Shown here piece after piece: positions 49,926 to 58,592 of a DNA stretch of 64,000 nt. The translations under genes were made by a program, and so were the position numbers. The stretch's first letter is position 1. The number at the start of each line of letters is the position of its first letter. The stretch spans positions 19,537 to 83,536 of the forward strand of contig CAZUMH010000003.1 of the NCBI GenBank assembly GCA_964621645.1, in the 5' to 3' direction. The DNA comes from CAZUMH01 sp964621645. Lineage in GTDB: Bacteria > Zhuqueibacterota > QNDG01 > JAGLOF01. Under the pieces are notes generated by a model that saw only the letters and a program-made list of their open reading frames with translations, did not search any database and had not been told where the DNA came from.

Positions 49926-51599
49926 TTACCGCAACGTGCCCACATAATTGGTTGTCAATTGTTTCTTTCGAACATCGGGGTTACTGTAATCCGGTAAAAT
50001 CATGGGAGATACCCGTCCGCCGGTTTTAACCCCTGTCTTATCCAGCTCATTATGATATTTCTTCACATGTTCCAAGCTCAGTTTCCCGTCTTTAAATTTA
50101 TTTTTTATATACTCCGCAGCCGTCACACCGGCTATTCTGCCGAACACCGTCACATCCAGGAGGGAATTACCCATGAGTCTGTTCTCTCCATGAACTCCTC
50201 CGCTGACCTCTCCGCCGACGATAAGGCCGGGCACGATGGTCTCACATTTACTGTTTATCTCAAGGCCCCCATTCTGGTAATGAAGTGTGGGGAACACCAG
50301 CATGGGTTCCTTGGTAATATCGATCCCGTACCTGTGAAAGAGAATCCACTTTCCAGGGAACTCCTTGCGCACATACCCTTCTCCTTTAAGGAGGTCAATC
50401 ATCGGAGAATCCAGCCACACACCGAATTTGCCTGTCGGAGTGGGAATTCCCTTGTTGCGAACGGTACATTCCCTAATAAAAGCCGAGGCTTCGACATCTC
50501 GGGGCTCCCGTTCGTATACAAACTGTTCCCCATCGATGTTGACGACATTCGCGCCTGCTCCTCTAAACTTTTCCGTAATCAGCAACCCTTCAGCCTGCTC
50601 AGGGAATACGGCTCCAGTGGGATGATACTGCACCGTATGTAAAAATTTGATGGGAACCCCGGCACGATAGCCGATGATCAAACCATCGCCAGTGGCTCCG
50701 TAATGATTGGTCGTCATGAAATCCTGGATATGAAGCCTGCCCGAACCGCCGGTGGCGATGATGGTGGCCTTTGCTTTTACAATAAGATATTCCTCGGTTT
50801 CCAGATTATAGAGAACGGCTCCGGCACAAGCGCCCTTGTCATTCAGGATCAACTCTATCGCCGGCGAGAATTCCAGAACCTTGATATCAGCGGGATGATT
50901 CCTTGCCTCATCCCGTATCGTCCGCATGATCTCCGCTCCGGTAATATCTCCCGCGTAGTGCATTCGTTTCCGGGACGTGCCACCGCCGTGAAGCGTCTTG
51001 AACCGTCCCTCCTCAGACTTGGAAAACATCGCACCCAGTTTATCAAGCCACTGCATGACTTTGGGAGCTTCTGTTACAAGAGTCTCGACCAGCTCGGGAT
51101 CATTCTTAAAGTGCCCCCCACCTATTACATCCAGATAGTGATAATATGGCGAATCTTTACCACTCTTGGTCGCCGCCTGGATGCCGCCTTCGGCCATCAT
51201 CGTATTGGCATCGCCATGCCGGAGTTTTGTGGCGATGATCACTTTGACTCCCTTCTCCCGCGCCATAAGGGCCGCAGAAGTCCCTGCTCCGCCACCGCCG
51301 ATAATCAAGACATCCGTTTCAAAATCAGGATTGGAAAGGTCCAGCAGATCTGGGTCAATCCTGCTTTTAGCATGCAGAAGGTCGACGATTTCGTTGGAAA
51401 TCTTGTATCCCTTATTAGGCCCAACCTTAATCTCGGAACGTCCTTCCTGCTTAAAATCGGGATGATACTTTAATATATCCTCCCTCTCTTCGAGAGACAT
51501 GGCCGGAAACTCTTTCCCCTGTTTCTTCATTTCCACCCTGGCCGGCCGCGTCTTCTCCACAACTTTGATTAATTTTTTCAACTCTGGTGTGTATGGCAT
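49926..51599 (-). CDS. Soluble fumarate reductase/succinate dehydrogenase flavoprotein (SdhA/TfrA-like)
   Basis: A 557-residue flavoprotein. A 92-residue N-terminal extension (MPYTPELKKLIKVVEKTRP to DLSNPDFETDV) precedes the FAD motif VLIIGGGGAGTSAALMA. Substrate and catalytic residues are in place: TVQYHPTGAVFPE (His), EREPRDVEASAFIREC (Arg of the PRDV motif) and ENRLMGNSLLDVTVFG. HGGGTSRKRMHYAGDITGA is the FAD-linking/catalytic region. There is no signal peptide and no SdhC/D anchor gene nearby, so the enzyme should be cytosolic. It is encoded with an Sdh-type Fe-S subunit and MvhD-HdrABC, as a thiol:fumarate-reductase-like system in which the electron donor would be the Hdr complex. Confidence 0.9.
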   Translation of the reverse strand: MPYTPELKKLIKVVEKTRPARVEMKKQGKEFPAMSLEEREDILKYHPDFKQEGRSEIKVGPNKGYKISNEIVDLLHAKSRIDPDLLDLSNPDFETDVLIIGGGGAGTSAALMAREKGVKVIIATKLRHGDANTMMAEGGIQAATKSGKDSPYYHYLDVIGGGHFKNDPELVETLVTEAPKVMQWLDKLGAMFSKSEEGRFKTLHGGGTSRKRMHYAGDITGAEIMRTIRDEARNHPADIKVLEFSPAIELILNDKGACAGAVLYNLETEEYLIVKAKATIIATGGSGRLHIQDFMTTNHYGATGDGLIIGYRAGVPIKFLHTVQYHPTGAVFPEQAEGLLITEKFRGAGANVVNIDGEQFVYEREPRDVEASAFIRECTVRNKGIPTPTGKFGVWLDSPMIDLLKGEGYVRKEFPGKWILFHRYGIDITKEPMLVFPTLHYQNGGLEINSKCETIVPGLIVGGEVSGGVHGENRLMGNSLLDVTVFGRIAGVTAAEYIKNKFKDGKLSLEHVKKYHNELDKTGVKTGGRVSPMILPDYSNPDVRKKQLTTNYVGTLR

Positions 51600-51637
51600 G
51601 ATCCCGTCTCCATCAATGTATTCTATAGCCTTGTAAC

Positions 51638-52450
51638 CTATATAACTAGATGTATCTTTTCTTTGGGCTCCCAGAACTCATCAGCCGTATCGGGTTCGGT
51701 TTCCCGCGCGCTGTACACCTTCTTGAGAGCCTCAATGTCCATTTTTTTCAATTCTTCCAAATCCTTGTTGAACTTTCCCTTCTTTATATTTTCTACGACA
51801 GAATCAACATGCTTCGCTCTCGGCGATATGTGTCTTCCGTATAGCCGTCTCGTCAATATCGCCACATTATACTGAGCCTCCTCGGCCGGACAGCGGGCCG
51901 TACATAATCCGCACATGACACAATCGAAGGAAAGCTCGGCAGCTCCCGCAATGTCTCCCCGAATTGCTTTAGCAATATAATCCATCACATCGATATCCAT
52001 CGGGCAGCTCCGGGTACAGGTGCCGCAGCCGACACACTTGAAAATTTCAGGATAAAGCGCCGTCACCGTAGATCCCGTTGGTTCTAATTTCTCGATATCA
52101 TAGGTAGCTTTGTTGGCCGGGAAAAAGGGGATTTGCGTAATATACATATCCGGCTGAACGACTGTCTGGCAGGCCAATCCCACCTCGATGCGGTAAGAAT
52201 TGGGAAACCGGTACAGTGTTCCACAGGCACCGCATATACCTCCACGGCAGCCACACCCGCGTATGAGCTGATAGCCGGCATATTCCAATGCTTTCTGTAT
52301 TGTCAGAGAGGCAGGCACTTGGTATTTCTTGCCCATGACGAATATGGGTACCATCTCATCTGCTTTTTGAGATGCCTTCTTGGTTGAAGCACTGGAGGGA
52401 CTCTCCTTTTCTTTACCTTTCTGATTGTTGGGAACGGCGACTTTACTCAT
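51638..52450 (-). CDS. Fumarate reductase/succinate dehydrogenase Fe-S subunit (SdhB/TfrB-N-like)
   Basis: A 270-residue Fe-S protein. A Ser/Lys-rich N-terminus (about 30 residues) leads into a [2Fe-2S] domain (RGCGCRGGICGACGTLY with a fourth Cys in LACQT) and two complete CxxCxxCxxxCP sites (CVGCGTCTRSCPMDIDV and CVMCGLCTARCPAEEA), so two [4Fe-4S] clusters rather than the usual 4Fe plus 3Fe set. Methanogen TfrB has this plus a C-terminal HdrB-like domain; here HdrB is a separate gene. Start ATG with AGAGGGTGTCAGCC before it, overlapping the stop of mvhD. Confidence 0.9.
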   Translation of the reverse strand: MSKVAVPNNQKGKEKESPSSASTKKASQKADEMVPIFVMGKKYQVPASLTIQKALEYAGYQLIRGCGCRGGICGACGTLYRFPNSYRIEVGLACQTVVQPDMYITQIPFFPANKATYDIEKLEPTGSTVTALYPEIFKCVGCGTCTRSCPMDIDVMDYIAKAIRGDIAGAAELSFDCVMCGLCTARCPAEEAQYNVAILTRRLYGRHISPRAKHVDSVVENIKKGKFNKDLEELKKMDIEALKKVYSARETEPDTADEFWEPKEKIHLVI

Positions 52451-52880
52451 GGCTGACACCCTCTTTTGTTAATGCTTTACTATCAAGATTAATTGGACCC
52501 AGGGCTCGTATTGTGTCTGCGAATTCGTTCATTACCGTAACAAATTTTTTCCCTTCAGCCGCAGAAATCCATTCCAATCGGAGACGTTTGCTATCGATTC
52601 CAAGATCGTCAAGCATTTTCTTGAAGAGGATTATTCTCCGAAGCGTCTTATAATTACCTTCAACGTAGTGGCAATCTCCGGGATGACATCCTCCCATGAA
52701 AACACCATCAGCGCCCTGTTTGAATGCGTGAAGAATATGCTGCGGGTCTATCCGGCTGGAACACATAACCCTCAGATTAATTCCATGGGGCATATATTCC
52801 ATCCGTGACGTACCGGCAAGATCGGCCCCCGCATAGGTACACCACTTGCAGAGGAAACAGATAATCTTTGGTTCAAACAT
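52443..52880 (-). CDS. mvhD: MvhD electron-transfer subunit
   Basis: A 145-residue MvhD with the full motif set: LCKWCTYAGADLAGTSRM, VMCSSRIDPQHILHAFKQGA, GGCHPGDCHYVEGNY and RLEWISAAEGKKFVTVMNEF. In the MvhADG-HdrABC complex it bridges the hydrogenase and HdrA through its [2Fe-2S] cluster. It directly follows the only complete HdrA in the window and overlaps the SdhB-like gene, making it the natural partner of MvhAG encoded further upstream in the same operon. Confidence 0.93.
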   Translation of the reverse strand: MFEPKIICFLCKWCTYAGADLAGTSRMEYMPHGINLRVMCSSRIDPQHILHAFKQGADGVFMGGCHPGDCHYVEGNYKTLRRIILFKKMLDDLGIDSKRLRLEWISAAEGKKFVTVMNEFADTIRALGPINLDSKALTKEGVSHE

Positions 52881-52882
52881 AG

Positions 52883-54853
52883 CTATTCCTTTAACATCAC
52901 TTTAACCATTGAAAATATTTGATCATCAGTCAAATTGCGCTGCTGAGCAGCTCCTGAGGGGCAGGCAGCCGCACAGGCTCCACAGCCCTCACAGAGAACT
53001 TCGTTGACCGTGACCACTTTTCTTTCTAAATCCAGTGATCTGGCACCGTATGGACAGACGGCCACGCAGATACCGCATCCGCTGCAGAGCTCTTCGTTCA
53101 CCGGAACAATCGTCGGTTCATGAAGGAGCACTTCCTGAGCGAACAGATCTCCGACCTTGGCTGCAGCCGCTGAAGCTTGAGAGACGGTCTCGGGGATATC
53201 CTTGGGGCCGTGGGCGCATCCAGCGAGGTAGAAGCCGGCGTTCAGGCTCTCGACGGGCCGTAATTTTGGATGGGCCTCCGCCAGCCATCCGTTGGCATCC
53301 GTAGAAATCTTAAGCTTTTTTAAGAGACTTTCCACACCCTCGGTCTTTACCATGGACATGGCCAGCACGACCATATCGGCCTCCATTTCCACTTTCTTCC
53401 CGGTAAGTGTATCCGAACCCCAGACAATCAGTTTGTCTCCCTCTTTGATAATCTTGGATACCTTTCCGCGGATATAGAGCACCTCGTCTTCATCGATGGC
53501 CCGTTGGTAGAATTCTTCAAAGGCCTTTCCGCCGGTCCGCACGTCGATGTAGAATACCGTGGCATTCCCATCGGGCACGCGGTGTTTATAGAGCATTGCA
53601 TGTTTGGCCGTGTACATACAACAGATCTTACTGCAGTAGGAATTATGATTTTCCGGATCCCGGGAGCCGCAACATTGTATGAAGACGACATTCTTCGGCA
53701 CCTTTCCGTCTGAGGGCCTGCGGACTTCACCTCCAGTCGGTCCGGACGCGGACAGGATTCGCTCAAATTCCAGGCCATTGAGGACATCTTCGTACTTTTC
53801 TCCGCCGTATTCACCCAGAGCCTGCATCGTGTACAGATCATACCCCGTGGCGACAACAATCGCGCCAACCTCTTCTTCCAGGATCTCCTCGACCGCATCA
53901 TAATTGATGGCATTCGGTTCACATACCTCTTTGCACTTACCGCACCGGACAGGAAGAAGACCGAGACAACTGTCGATGTCCAGGGTGTAGGTTCCGGGAA
54001 TAGCCTGCGGGAACGGCAGATAAATTGCTTTCCTGAATGAAAGTCCCATATTGTATTCATCGGGAACGACTTGCGGGCAAACATCTTCGCAATCTCCGCA
54101 AATCGTGCAGACATTCTCATCCACAAAGCGAGGTATCTTTCTGATCTTGACTTTGAAGTTCCCCACAAATCCGGATACCTCAAGAACTTCGTGGTAGGTC
54201 ATTACCCGGATATTCGGGTGGCGAGACACTTCCACCATTTTGGGGGTCATGATACACTGGGAGCAGTCTAGAGTGGGAAACGTTTCGGAAAGCTGGATCA
54301 TATGGCCACCGATAGACGGTTCTTTCTCTACCAACAAGACTTCATATCCATGATCCGCGATATCCAAAGCCGCCTGAATGCCGCTGATTCCGCCACCAAT
54401 GACCATCGCCCGGCGAGTCACGCCAACACGGATGGGCTCAAGGCTCTCATCCTGTTTGGCCTTCTCCACCATGGACTTGACAATCCTGATGGCCTTCTCC
54501 GTTGCCATTTCCTTATCGGAATGCACCCAGCTATCCTGTTCACGAATATTGGCAATCTCAATCTGATAGGGATTGAGCCCAGCCAGCTCGGCCACGTTTT
54601 GAAATGTTTTCTCATGAAGCGTCGGAGAGCAGGCCGCGACAATAATGGCATCTAATTTCTCTTTCTTGATCGTCTCAAGAATCGTCGTCTGTCCCGGATC
54701 CGAACACATATACACATAATGCGTCGAAAAAGCTACTCCCGGGTAGGATTCCAGTTCCTTAGCAACCCGCTCAACATCGACGACACTGGAAATATTGACA
54801 CCACAGTGACAGACAAAAAGACCGATTCGCTTTTTCTTCCCGTTTCCATTCAT
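52883..54853 (-). CDS. hdrA: HdrA, complete FAD/Fe-S bifurcation subunit
   Basis: A 656-residue full-length HdrA. In order: N-terminal domain (IGLFVCHCGVNISSVVDVER), FAD motif (AMVIGGGISGIQAALDIADH, near 148), TFPTLDCSQCIMTPKMVEV, an inserted [4Fe-4S] domain (CTICGDCEDVCPQVVP), CGKCKEVCEPNAIN, FIQCCGSRDPENHNSYCSKI, FAD-closing AGFYLAGCAHGPKDIPE, and two C-terminal ferredoxin sites (CSGCGICVAVCPYGA, CEGCGACAAACPSGA). Its FAD is the known site of flavin-based electron bifurcation in methanogens, with ferredoxin leaving through the C-terminal clusters. Overlaps hdrB by 4 bases. Confidence 0.96.
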   Translation of the reverse strand: MNGNGKKKRIGLFVCHCGVNISSVVDVERVAKELESYPGVAFSTHYVYMCSDPGQTTILETIKKEKLDAIIVAACSPTLHEKTFQNVAELAGLNPYQIEIANIREQDSWVHSDKEMATEKAIRIVKSMVEKAKQDESLEPIRVGVTRRAMVIGGGISGIQAALDIADHGYEVLLVEKEPSIGGHMIQLSETFPTLDCSQCIMTPKMVEVSRHPNIRVMTYHEVLEVSGFVGNFKVKIRKIPRFVDENVCTICGDCEDVCPQVVPDEYNMGLSFRKAIYLPFPQAIPGTYTLDIDSCLGLLPVRCGKCKEVCEPNAINYDAVEEILEEEVGAIVVATGYDLYTMQALGEYGGEKYEDVLNGLEFERILSASGPTGGEVRRPSDGKVPKNVVFIQCCGSRDPENHNSYCSKICCMYTAKHAMLYKHRVPDGNATVFYIDVRTGGKAFEEFYQRAIDEDEVLYIRGKVSKIIKEGDKLIVWGSDTLTGKKVEMEADMVVLAMSMVKTEGVESLLKKLKISTDANGWLAEAHPKLRPVESLNAGFYLAGCAHGPKDIPETVSQASAAAAKVGDLFAQEVLLHEPTIVPVNEELCSGCGICVAVCPYGARSLDLERKVVTVNEVLCEGCGACAAACPSGAAQQRNLTDDQIFSMVKVMLKE

Positions 54854-55782
54854 GACGCAACCTCAGCTTTCGACTCGATTCCCAGTATGGACCGAGGGTC
54901 ACAATAGTGTTGATCAAATCCTAACATTTTTTCATCGACTCCCAACGCCCATGCGAGCAATTGAGTAAAGAAAAGAACCGGCATTCCAGTGAAATCAAGA
55001 AATTTCTCTTTTATCCTGTCCTGCCTGCGATCTAAATTATAATAACACAGGGGGCAACTCAAGGCGACGGCATCAGCCCCATTTAACTTTGCCGAACGAA
55101 GTATGTTATATGATGCCTCTGAAGCCGCATCCGGCATCGATATTGACAGGTACGATCCGCAACATTCCTGCTTGTAGGGAAAATCAATTACATCACACCC
55201 AATATTTTGAAGGAACTCTTCGAAAATCGTCGGATCATCAGGTTCATCGATCCCTACTTCGCCCTTGGGGCGAAGAAGACGACAGCCGTAATAGGGGACG
55301 ACTTTCAGACCTGAAAGATCCCGTTTGATCAGTGATCGGATTTTTTCATACCCCACTTCATTCTTGATAAATTCCAGCAAATGAAGCACCCAGACCGTTC
55401 CGTTATACTCTGCAAAACCCGTCGTCTTCTTATTCGTTAACGGATCTATTTTAATATCATCATGGAGATAGGCGTTGATACGCTTATGTTTCAAGGGATC
55501 TTTCAACAAAGCCTCATTCGTGCGTTTCAGTACGTTGAAACAGAAAGCGCATACAGTAAAAACCTTGTCTCCTCCCTCTATTTCAACCTGCCTGAGAATG
55601 CGAGCCGGTGCTGCCAGACCGATAATCTTCTCCTCATTTAAGGGAAACTCGGCCCCGCAACAGGTCCAGTTTTCCGGCTCGACCAACTCGTAGCCCAACG
55701 CTTCCATGGCCGCGTAGGTCGACGTATCCAAATTTACGGTCTTCTCTTTTACGGTACATCCAGGGTAATAATGAATTTTCAT
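54850..55782 (-). CDS. hdrB: HdrB with two CCG domains
   Basis: A 310-residue HdrB: YYPGCTVKEKTVNL (Cys9) with WTCCGAEFPL and CAFCFNVLKRT for the first module; YYGCRLLRPKGE with YKQECCGSYLSIS and SCPLCYYNLDRRQ for the second. These CX30-40CCX30-40CXXC motifs bind two non-cubane [4Fe-4S] clusters that reduce the heterodisulfide in methanogens. The bacterial substrate is unknown; the adjacent SdhAB suggests the electrons are exchanged with fumarate/succinate, either directly or through a thiol carrier. Start ATG with AGGAAGAAGCGAGC. Confidence 0.93.
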   Translation of the reverse strand: MKIHYYPGCTVKEKTVNLDTSTYAAMEALGYELVEPENWTCCGAEFPLNEEKIIGLAAPARILRQVEIEGGDKVFTVCAFCFNVLKRTNEALLKDPLKHKRINAYLHDDIKIDPLTNKKTTGFAEYNGTVWVLHLLEFIKNEVGYEKIRSLIKRDLSGLKVVPYYGCRLLRPKGEVGIDEPDDPTIFEEFLQNIGCDVIDFPYKQECCGSYLSISMPDAASEASYNILRSAKLNGADAVALSCPLCYYNLDRRQDRIKEKFLDFTGMPVLFFTQLLAWALGVDEKMLGFDQHYCDPRSILGIESKAEVAS

Positions 55783-55826
55783 GCTCGCTTCTTCCTATTC
55801 TGATTTACTCATATAATCAAACAAGA

Positions 55827-56234
55827 TCACTTACTGAATTTCCGATATACGGCTACCAGTACCTGTTGAGGAAGTTCTTCGGCTAATTCAGCGGGTACTT
55901 CGTTGGGTCCGAAATAATCCTTCCCTTTGGGTTCGATAAGAGATCGGACCGCTTCTGCCACACTTGCGATATTGATTCCCTTGGGGCAGCGACTCTGACA
56001 TGTAAAACATGAAGCACAGAGGAAAAGAGCCTTCGATCCTATCAGTTCTTCCTCCTGGCCCATTTGCACCAATCGTATCATCTGATTTGGAAGAATATCC
56101 ATTTCGAAAGCAAAGGGGCAGCCGGCACTGCACCGACCGCACTGATAGCAGCTGTACACGTTTTCACCTGAAAGCTCGTTGACTTTCTCGATGAATTTCT
56201 TTTCATCCTCGCCACGTTTTAGTTTTATCCGCAT
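55827..56234 (-). CDS. hdrC: HdrC Fe-S subunit
   Basis: A 135-residue HdrC with two [4Fe-4S] sites, CYQCGRCSAGCPFAFEM and CASCFTCQSRCPKGINI. It links HdrA to HdrB. The start MRIKLKR (GAGGAAATAT before it) is better than a GTG four codons earlier. The gene follows the HEAT-repeat gene by about 20 bases and precedes hdrB by 44. Confidence 0.93.
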   Translation of the reverse strand: MRIKLKRGEDEKKFIEKVNELSGENVYSCYQCGRCSAGCPFAFEMDILPNQMIRLVQMGQEEELIGSKALFLCASCFTCQSRCPKGINIASVAEAVRSLIEPKGKDYFGPNEVPAELAEELPQQVLVAVYRKFSK

Positions 56235-56253
56235 ATATTTCCTCACTTAATAC

Positions 56254-58077
56254 TTATGCCGCAGCACTTTTATTGAGTTTCTTTAACGATTCTTCCGCAA
56301 CTTCTCGGACCGTTTTCCTCTCTCCCTTATTCTGAATGAGTAATTTCAATGGAGGGATCGCTCTCGTGTCACCGATTTCTCCCAATAACCTTGCTGCCCG
56401 AAAACGGGTAGTCCAGGACTTGCTCGAAAGGGCGTGAATGCAGTGGGATACTGCCGTTGATCCGAAATTTATCAAGGCCATTTCCGCGCTCTGCCGTACG
56501 CTCCAATGACTGTCGGCAGTAACTTCCAGCAGCGGCCCGATGGACCGGTTATCCTGAAAATTCCCCAACAGACGGGCCGCCTGAGAACGAACAGTTCTAT
56601 CTTTGTCCGCCAGAGCCTGGCGGGCCGTCTCAATGACCCCGCGCTTGCCGGTCCCGATGGAACGAAGGAGACGCATGGATTCCGAACGAATGTAGGGATC
56701 TCGGTCCGCGACTACCTCTTTGCGCAACGCCTGAACTGCTTTGTCGCCCCCCACACGGGCCAAAGCCCGTACCGCCTCGAGACGCACATTGCCAGAATCA
56801 TCACCCAGGGAATAGATAAAGTTCCGGGCCAGACTTTCATCTCCCACATGGCTCAGGACGATAAGAGCGCCTATTCTTCCCCAGGCGGCGCAGCCAATAC
56901 GGTAAAGTGCGGACACCACTTCTTCCCGGACTTCAGGACTGGCCTTCTCCTCCAGCTTTTTCAATACATCTCTCGCTCTGTGATCTTCCAATCCTCCCAG
57001 AGCCTGAACTGCACGCATCTGTTCTCCCGGATCGGATCCCTTACGGGCCTGCTCCATCAGATCAGTGATATCTGTTTCATTATAGGCCAAAAGAGGCACC
57101 AAGGTGGGAATTACAGCCTCCCCGAACCGCACCAGTGCCGTCACTGCCGTGCGCCGCACAACAAAGTAACTGCTTCGCAGCTGAGCCGCCAACGCTCCGA
57201 TGGCCCTCTCATTTCCGATCAGGCCCAGACAGTGAATGATCTGACGCAGGGTAAATTTATCTTTTTCATGAGCCAGGGCATCCAGCAAGTGATCGACGGC
57301 AAGGGAACCGAAACCAGCCAGAGCTTCCGTGGCCTGATTTTGCACCGCAGGTACCGTATCACTCAGACAGGAAACCAGTGGAATAATAGCAGTTGCATCC
57401 TGTATAAGCCCCAGTCCATTAACCGCTGTTTCACGAACCTGCCAGTCCGGATCTTCCAATAGATCAATCAGCCGCGGCACCGCCGGTTTATACCCGATAC
57501 GGCCCAGAGCCAGGGCCGCGTGTCCGCGCATAAGAGGAGAAGGATTCCCCAGTGTTTCAAAAAGAAGATCCGTGGCTTCATTTCCCATGGTGATCAATCC
57601 CGCCAGGGCCAGGTCCACGATTTCCCGATTTTCCAGGGATAGAAGGCGGATCAGCTGCCGCAGATACTGCTTATTGCCGATTTCAATGATTTCCTGAATC
57701 TTGTATTTGATCTCGGTAGCCGCCTGGTTTCGCACGATCCATTCAGGATCATCCACCCGCTGGATCAAGGTGTCGATCACATGAAAATCGCCCAAGCGGC
57801 CGATGGCTGCCAGAGCGGCCCAGCGGATATTGGGATCCAGCGACTGCAGGATATACGCCTTGCTTAGCTCATCCACCGCTTCCGGATTGCCGAAGCGTCC
57901 CAGGGAAATGACCGAGGCATGCTGCACGCTGCGATTGGCATCCCGCAGCGAAGCCAAGAGAGCGGTATAGATACGCTTCCCTTCCCGGTAACCAAGTTTG
58001 ATCACCGCCTCCCGGCGCAGGCTCGCGTCCTCGCCTGAATGTGTCTGATTGATGAGTGTGTCGATACTTTCGGCCAT
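56254..58077 (-). CDS. HEAT-repeat (PBS-lyase type) protein
   Basis: A 607-residue all-helical protein built from about 18 repeats of roughly 31 residues, with repeated cores such as AVIKLGYREGKRIYTALLAS, ALAALGRIG-like VRWAALAAIGRLGD and VRLEAVRALARVGGDKAV. It has no signal peptide, cysteine motif or catalytic site, so it is most simply a protein-binding scaffold. Its gene lies between the V4R-like gene and hdrC in the hydrogenase/Hdr operon, so it may help assemble or dock the large complex, but I know of no described partner. The ATG three codons after a TTG is preferred. Confidence 0.85.
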   Translation of the reverse strand: MAESIDTLINQTHSGEDASLRREAVIKLGYREGKRIYTALLASLRDANRSVQHASVISLGRFGNPEAVDELSKAYILQSLDPNIRWAALAAIGRLGDFHVIDTLIQRVDDPEWIVRNQAATEIKYKIQEIIEIGNKQYLRQLIRLLSLENREIVDLALAGLITMGNEATDLLFETLGNPSPLMRGHAALALGRIGYKPAVPRLIDLLEDPDWQVRETAVNGLGLIQDATAIIPLVSCLSDTVPAVQNQATEALAGFGSLAVDHLLDALAHEKDKFTLRQIIHCLGLIGNERAIGALAAQLRSSYFVVRRTAVTALVRFGEAVIPTLVPLLAYNETDITDLMEQARKGSDPGEQMRAVQALGGLEDHRARDVLKKLEEKASPEVREEVVSALYRIGCAAWGRIGALIVLSHVGDESLARNFIYSLGDDSGNVRLEAVRALARVGGDKAVQALRKEVVADRDPYIRSESMRLLRSIGTGKRGVIETARQALADKDRTVRSQAARLLGNFQDNRSIGPLLEVTADSHWSVRQSAEMALINFGSTAVSHCIHALSSKSWTTRFRAARLLGEIGDTRAIPPLKLLIQNKGERKTVREVAEESLKKLNKSAAA

Positions 58078-58094
58078 AATTCCCAAACCGCCTC

Positions 58095-58592
58095 TCAGCG
58101 GCGTTCGATGTATCCCTTACAGTCACCCTCCATATCGAAGGAGGTGACCTGATAGTCTGCGTCCAGATTTGAAAGCGCCCGTACAGCCGCTCTGAAACAA
58201 CCGATGCGGGCACAGGTAAGATCACGTAACCCCATCCCCTGCTCGATGAGAGTCCGGCAGCTTTTTAAATACTTACACTCATGGATGGTTATATCCACTT
58301 TGAAAGGATTCGCTTCCACCAGCTCGAAATCACTGGCGTCACGGAAAACGCGAGCCGCTACTCCCACTTCAATGTATTTACTGATCGCATCAATAATTGA
58401 TGTGGCCTTTCCTACCCGGATGCCGTACTCGTCTCCCAGCCGGTGCAGAAAATGCTGTACCGAATGCTCGTAGGCACGTTCGCAGAACATCCGCGGCCGG
58501 GTGCCGTGAAAATCACGTGCTGTCTCCTCCAGAGCGCTGAGCCAGCTTAAGGCAACGACCCAGCCGGCTTCTTCTTTATTTATCTTCTGCAT
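58095..58592 (-). CDS. Cys-rich V4R-like protein of unknown function
   Basis: A 165-residue protein. Its C-terminal half has regularly spaced cysteines and hydrophobic strands: VDITIHECKYLKSC, LIEQGMGLRDLTCARIGCF and SFDMEGDCKGY. The arrangement resembles V4R-type small-ligand or metal-binding domains, but I cannot assign it firmly. No membrane span. It overlaps the end of ackA by 17 bases and has AGGAAAGAATTC before the ATG, so it is translated together with ackA and the following HEAT gene. Possibly a sensor or a maturation factor. Confidence 0.5.
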   Translation of the reverse strand: MQKINKEEAGWVVALSWLSALEETARDFHGTRPRMFCERAYEHSVQHFLHRLGDEYGIRVGKATSIIDAISKYIEVGVAARVFRDASDFELVEANPFKVDITIHECKYLKSCRTLIEQGMGLRDLTCARIGCFRAAVRALSNLDADYQVTSFDMEGDCKGYIERR

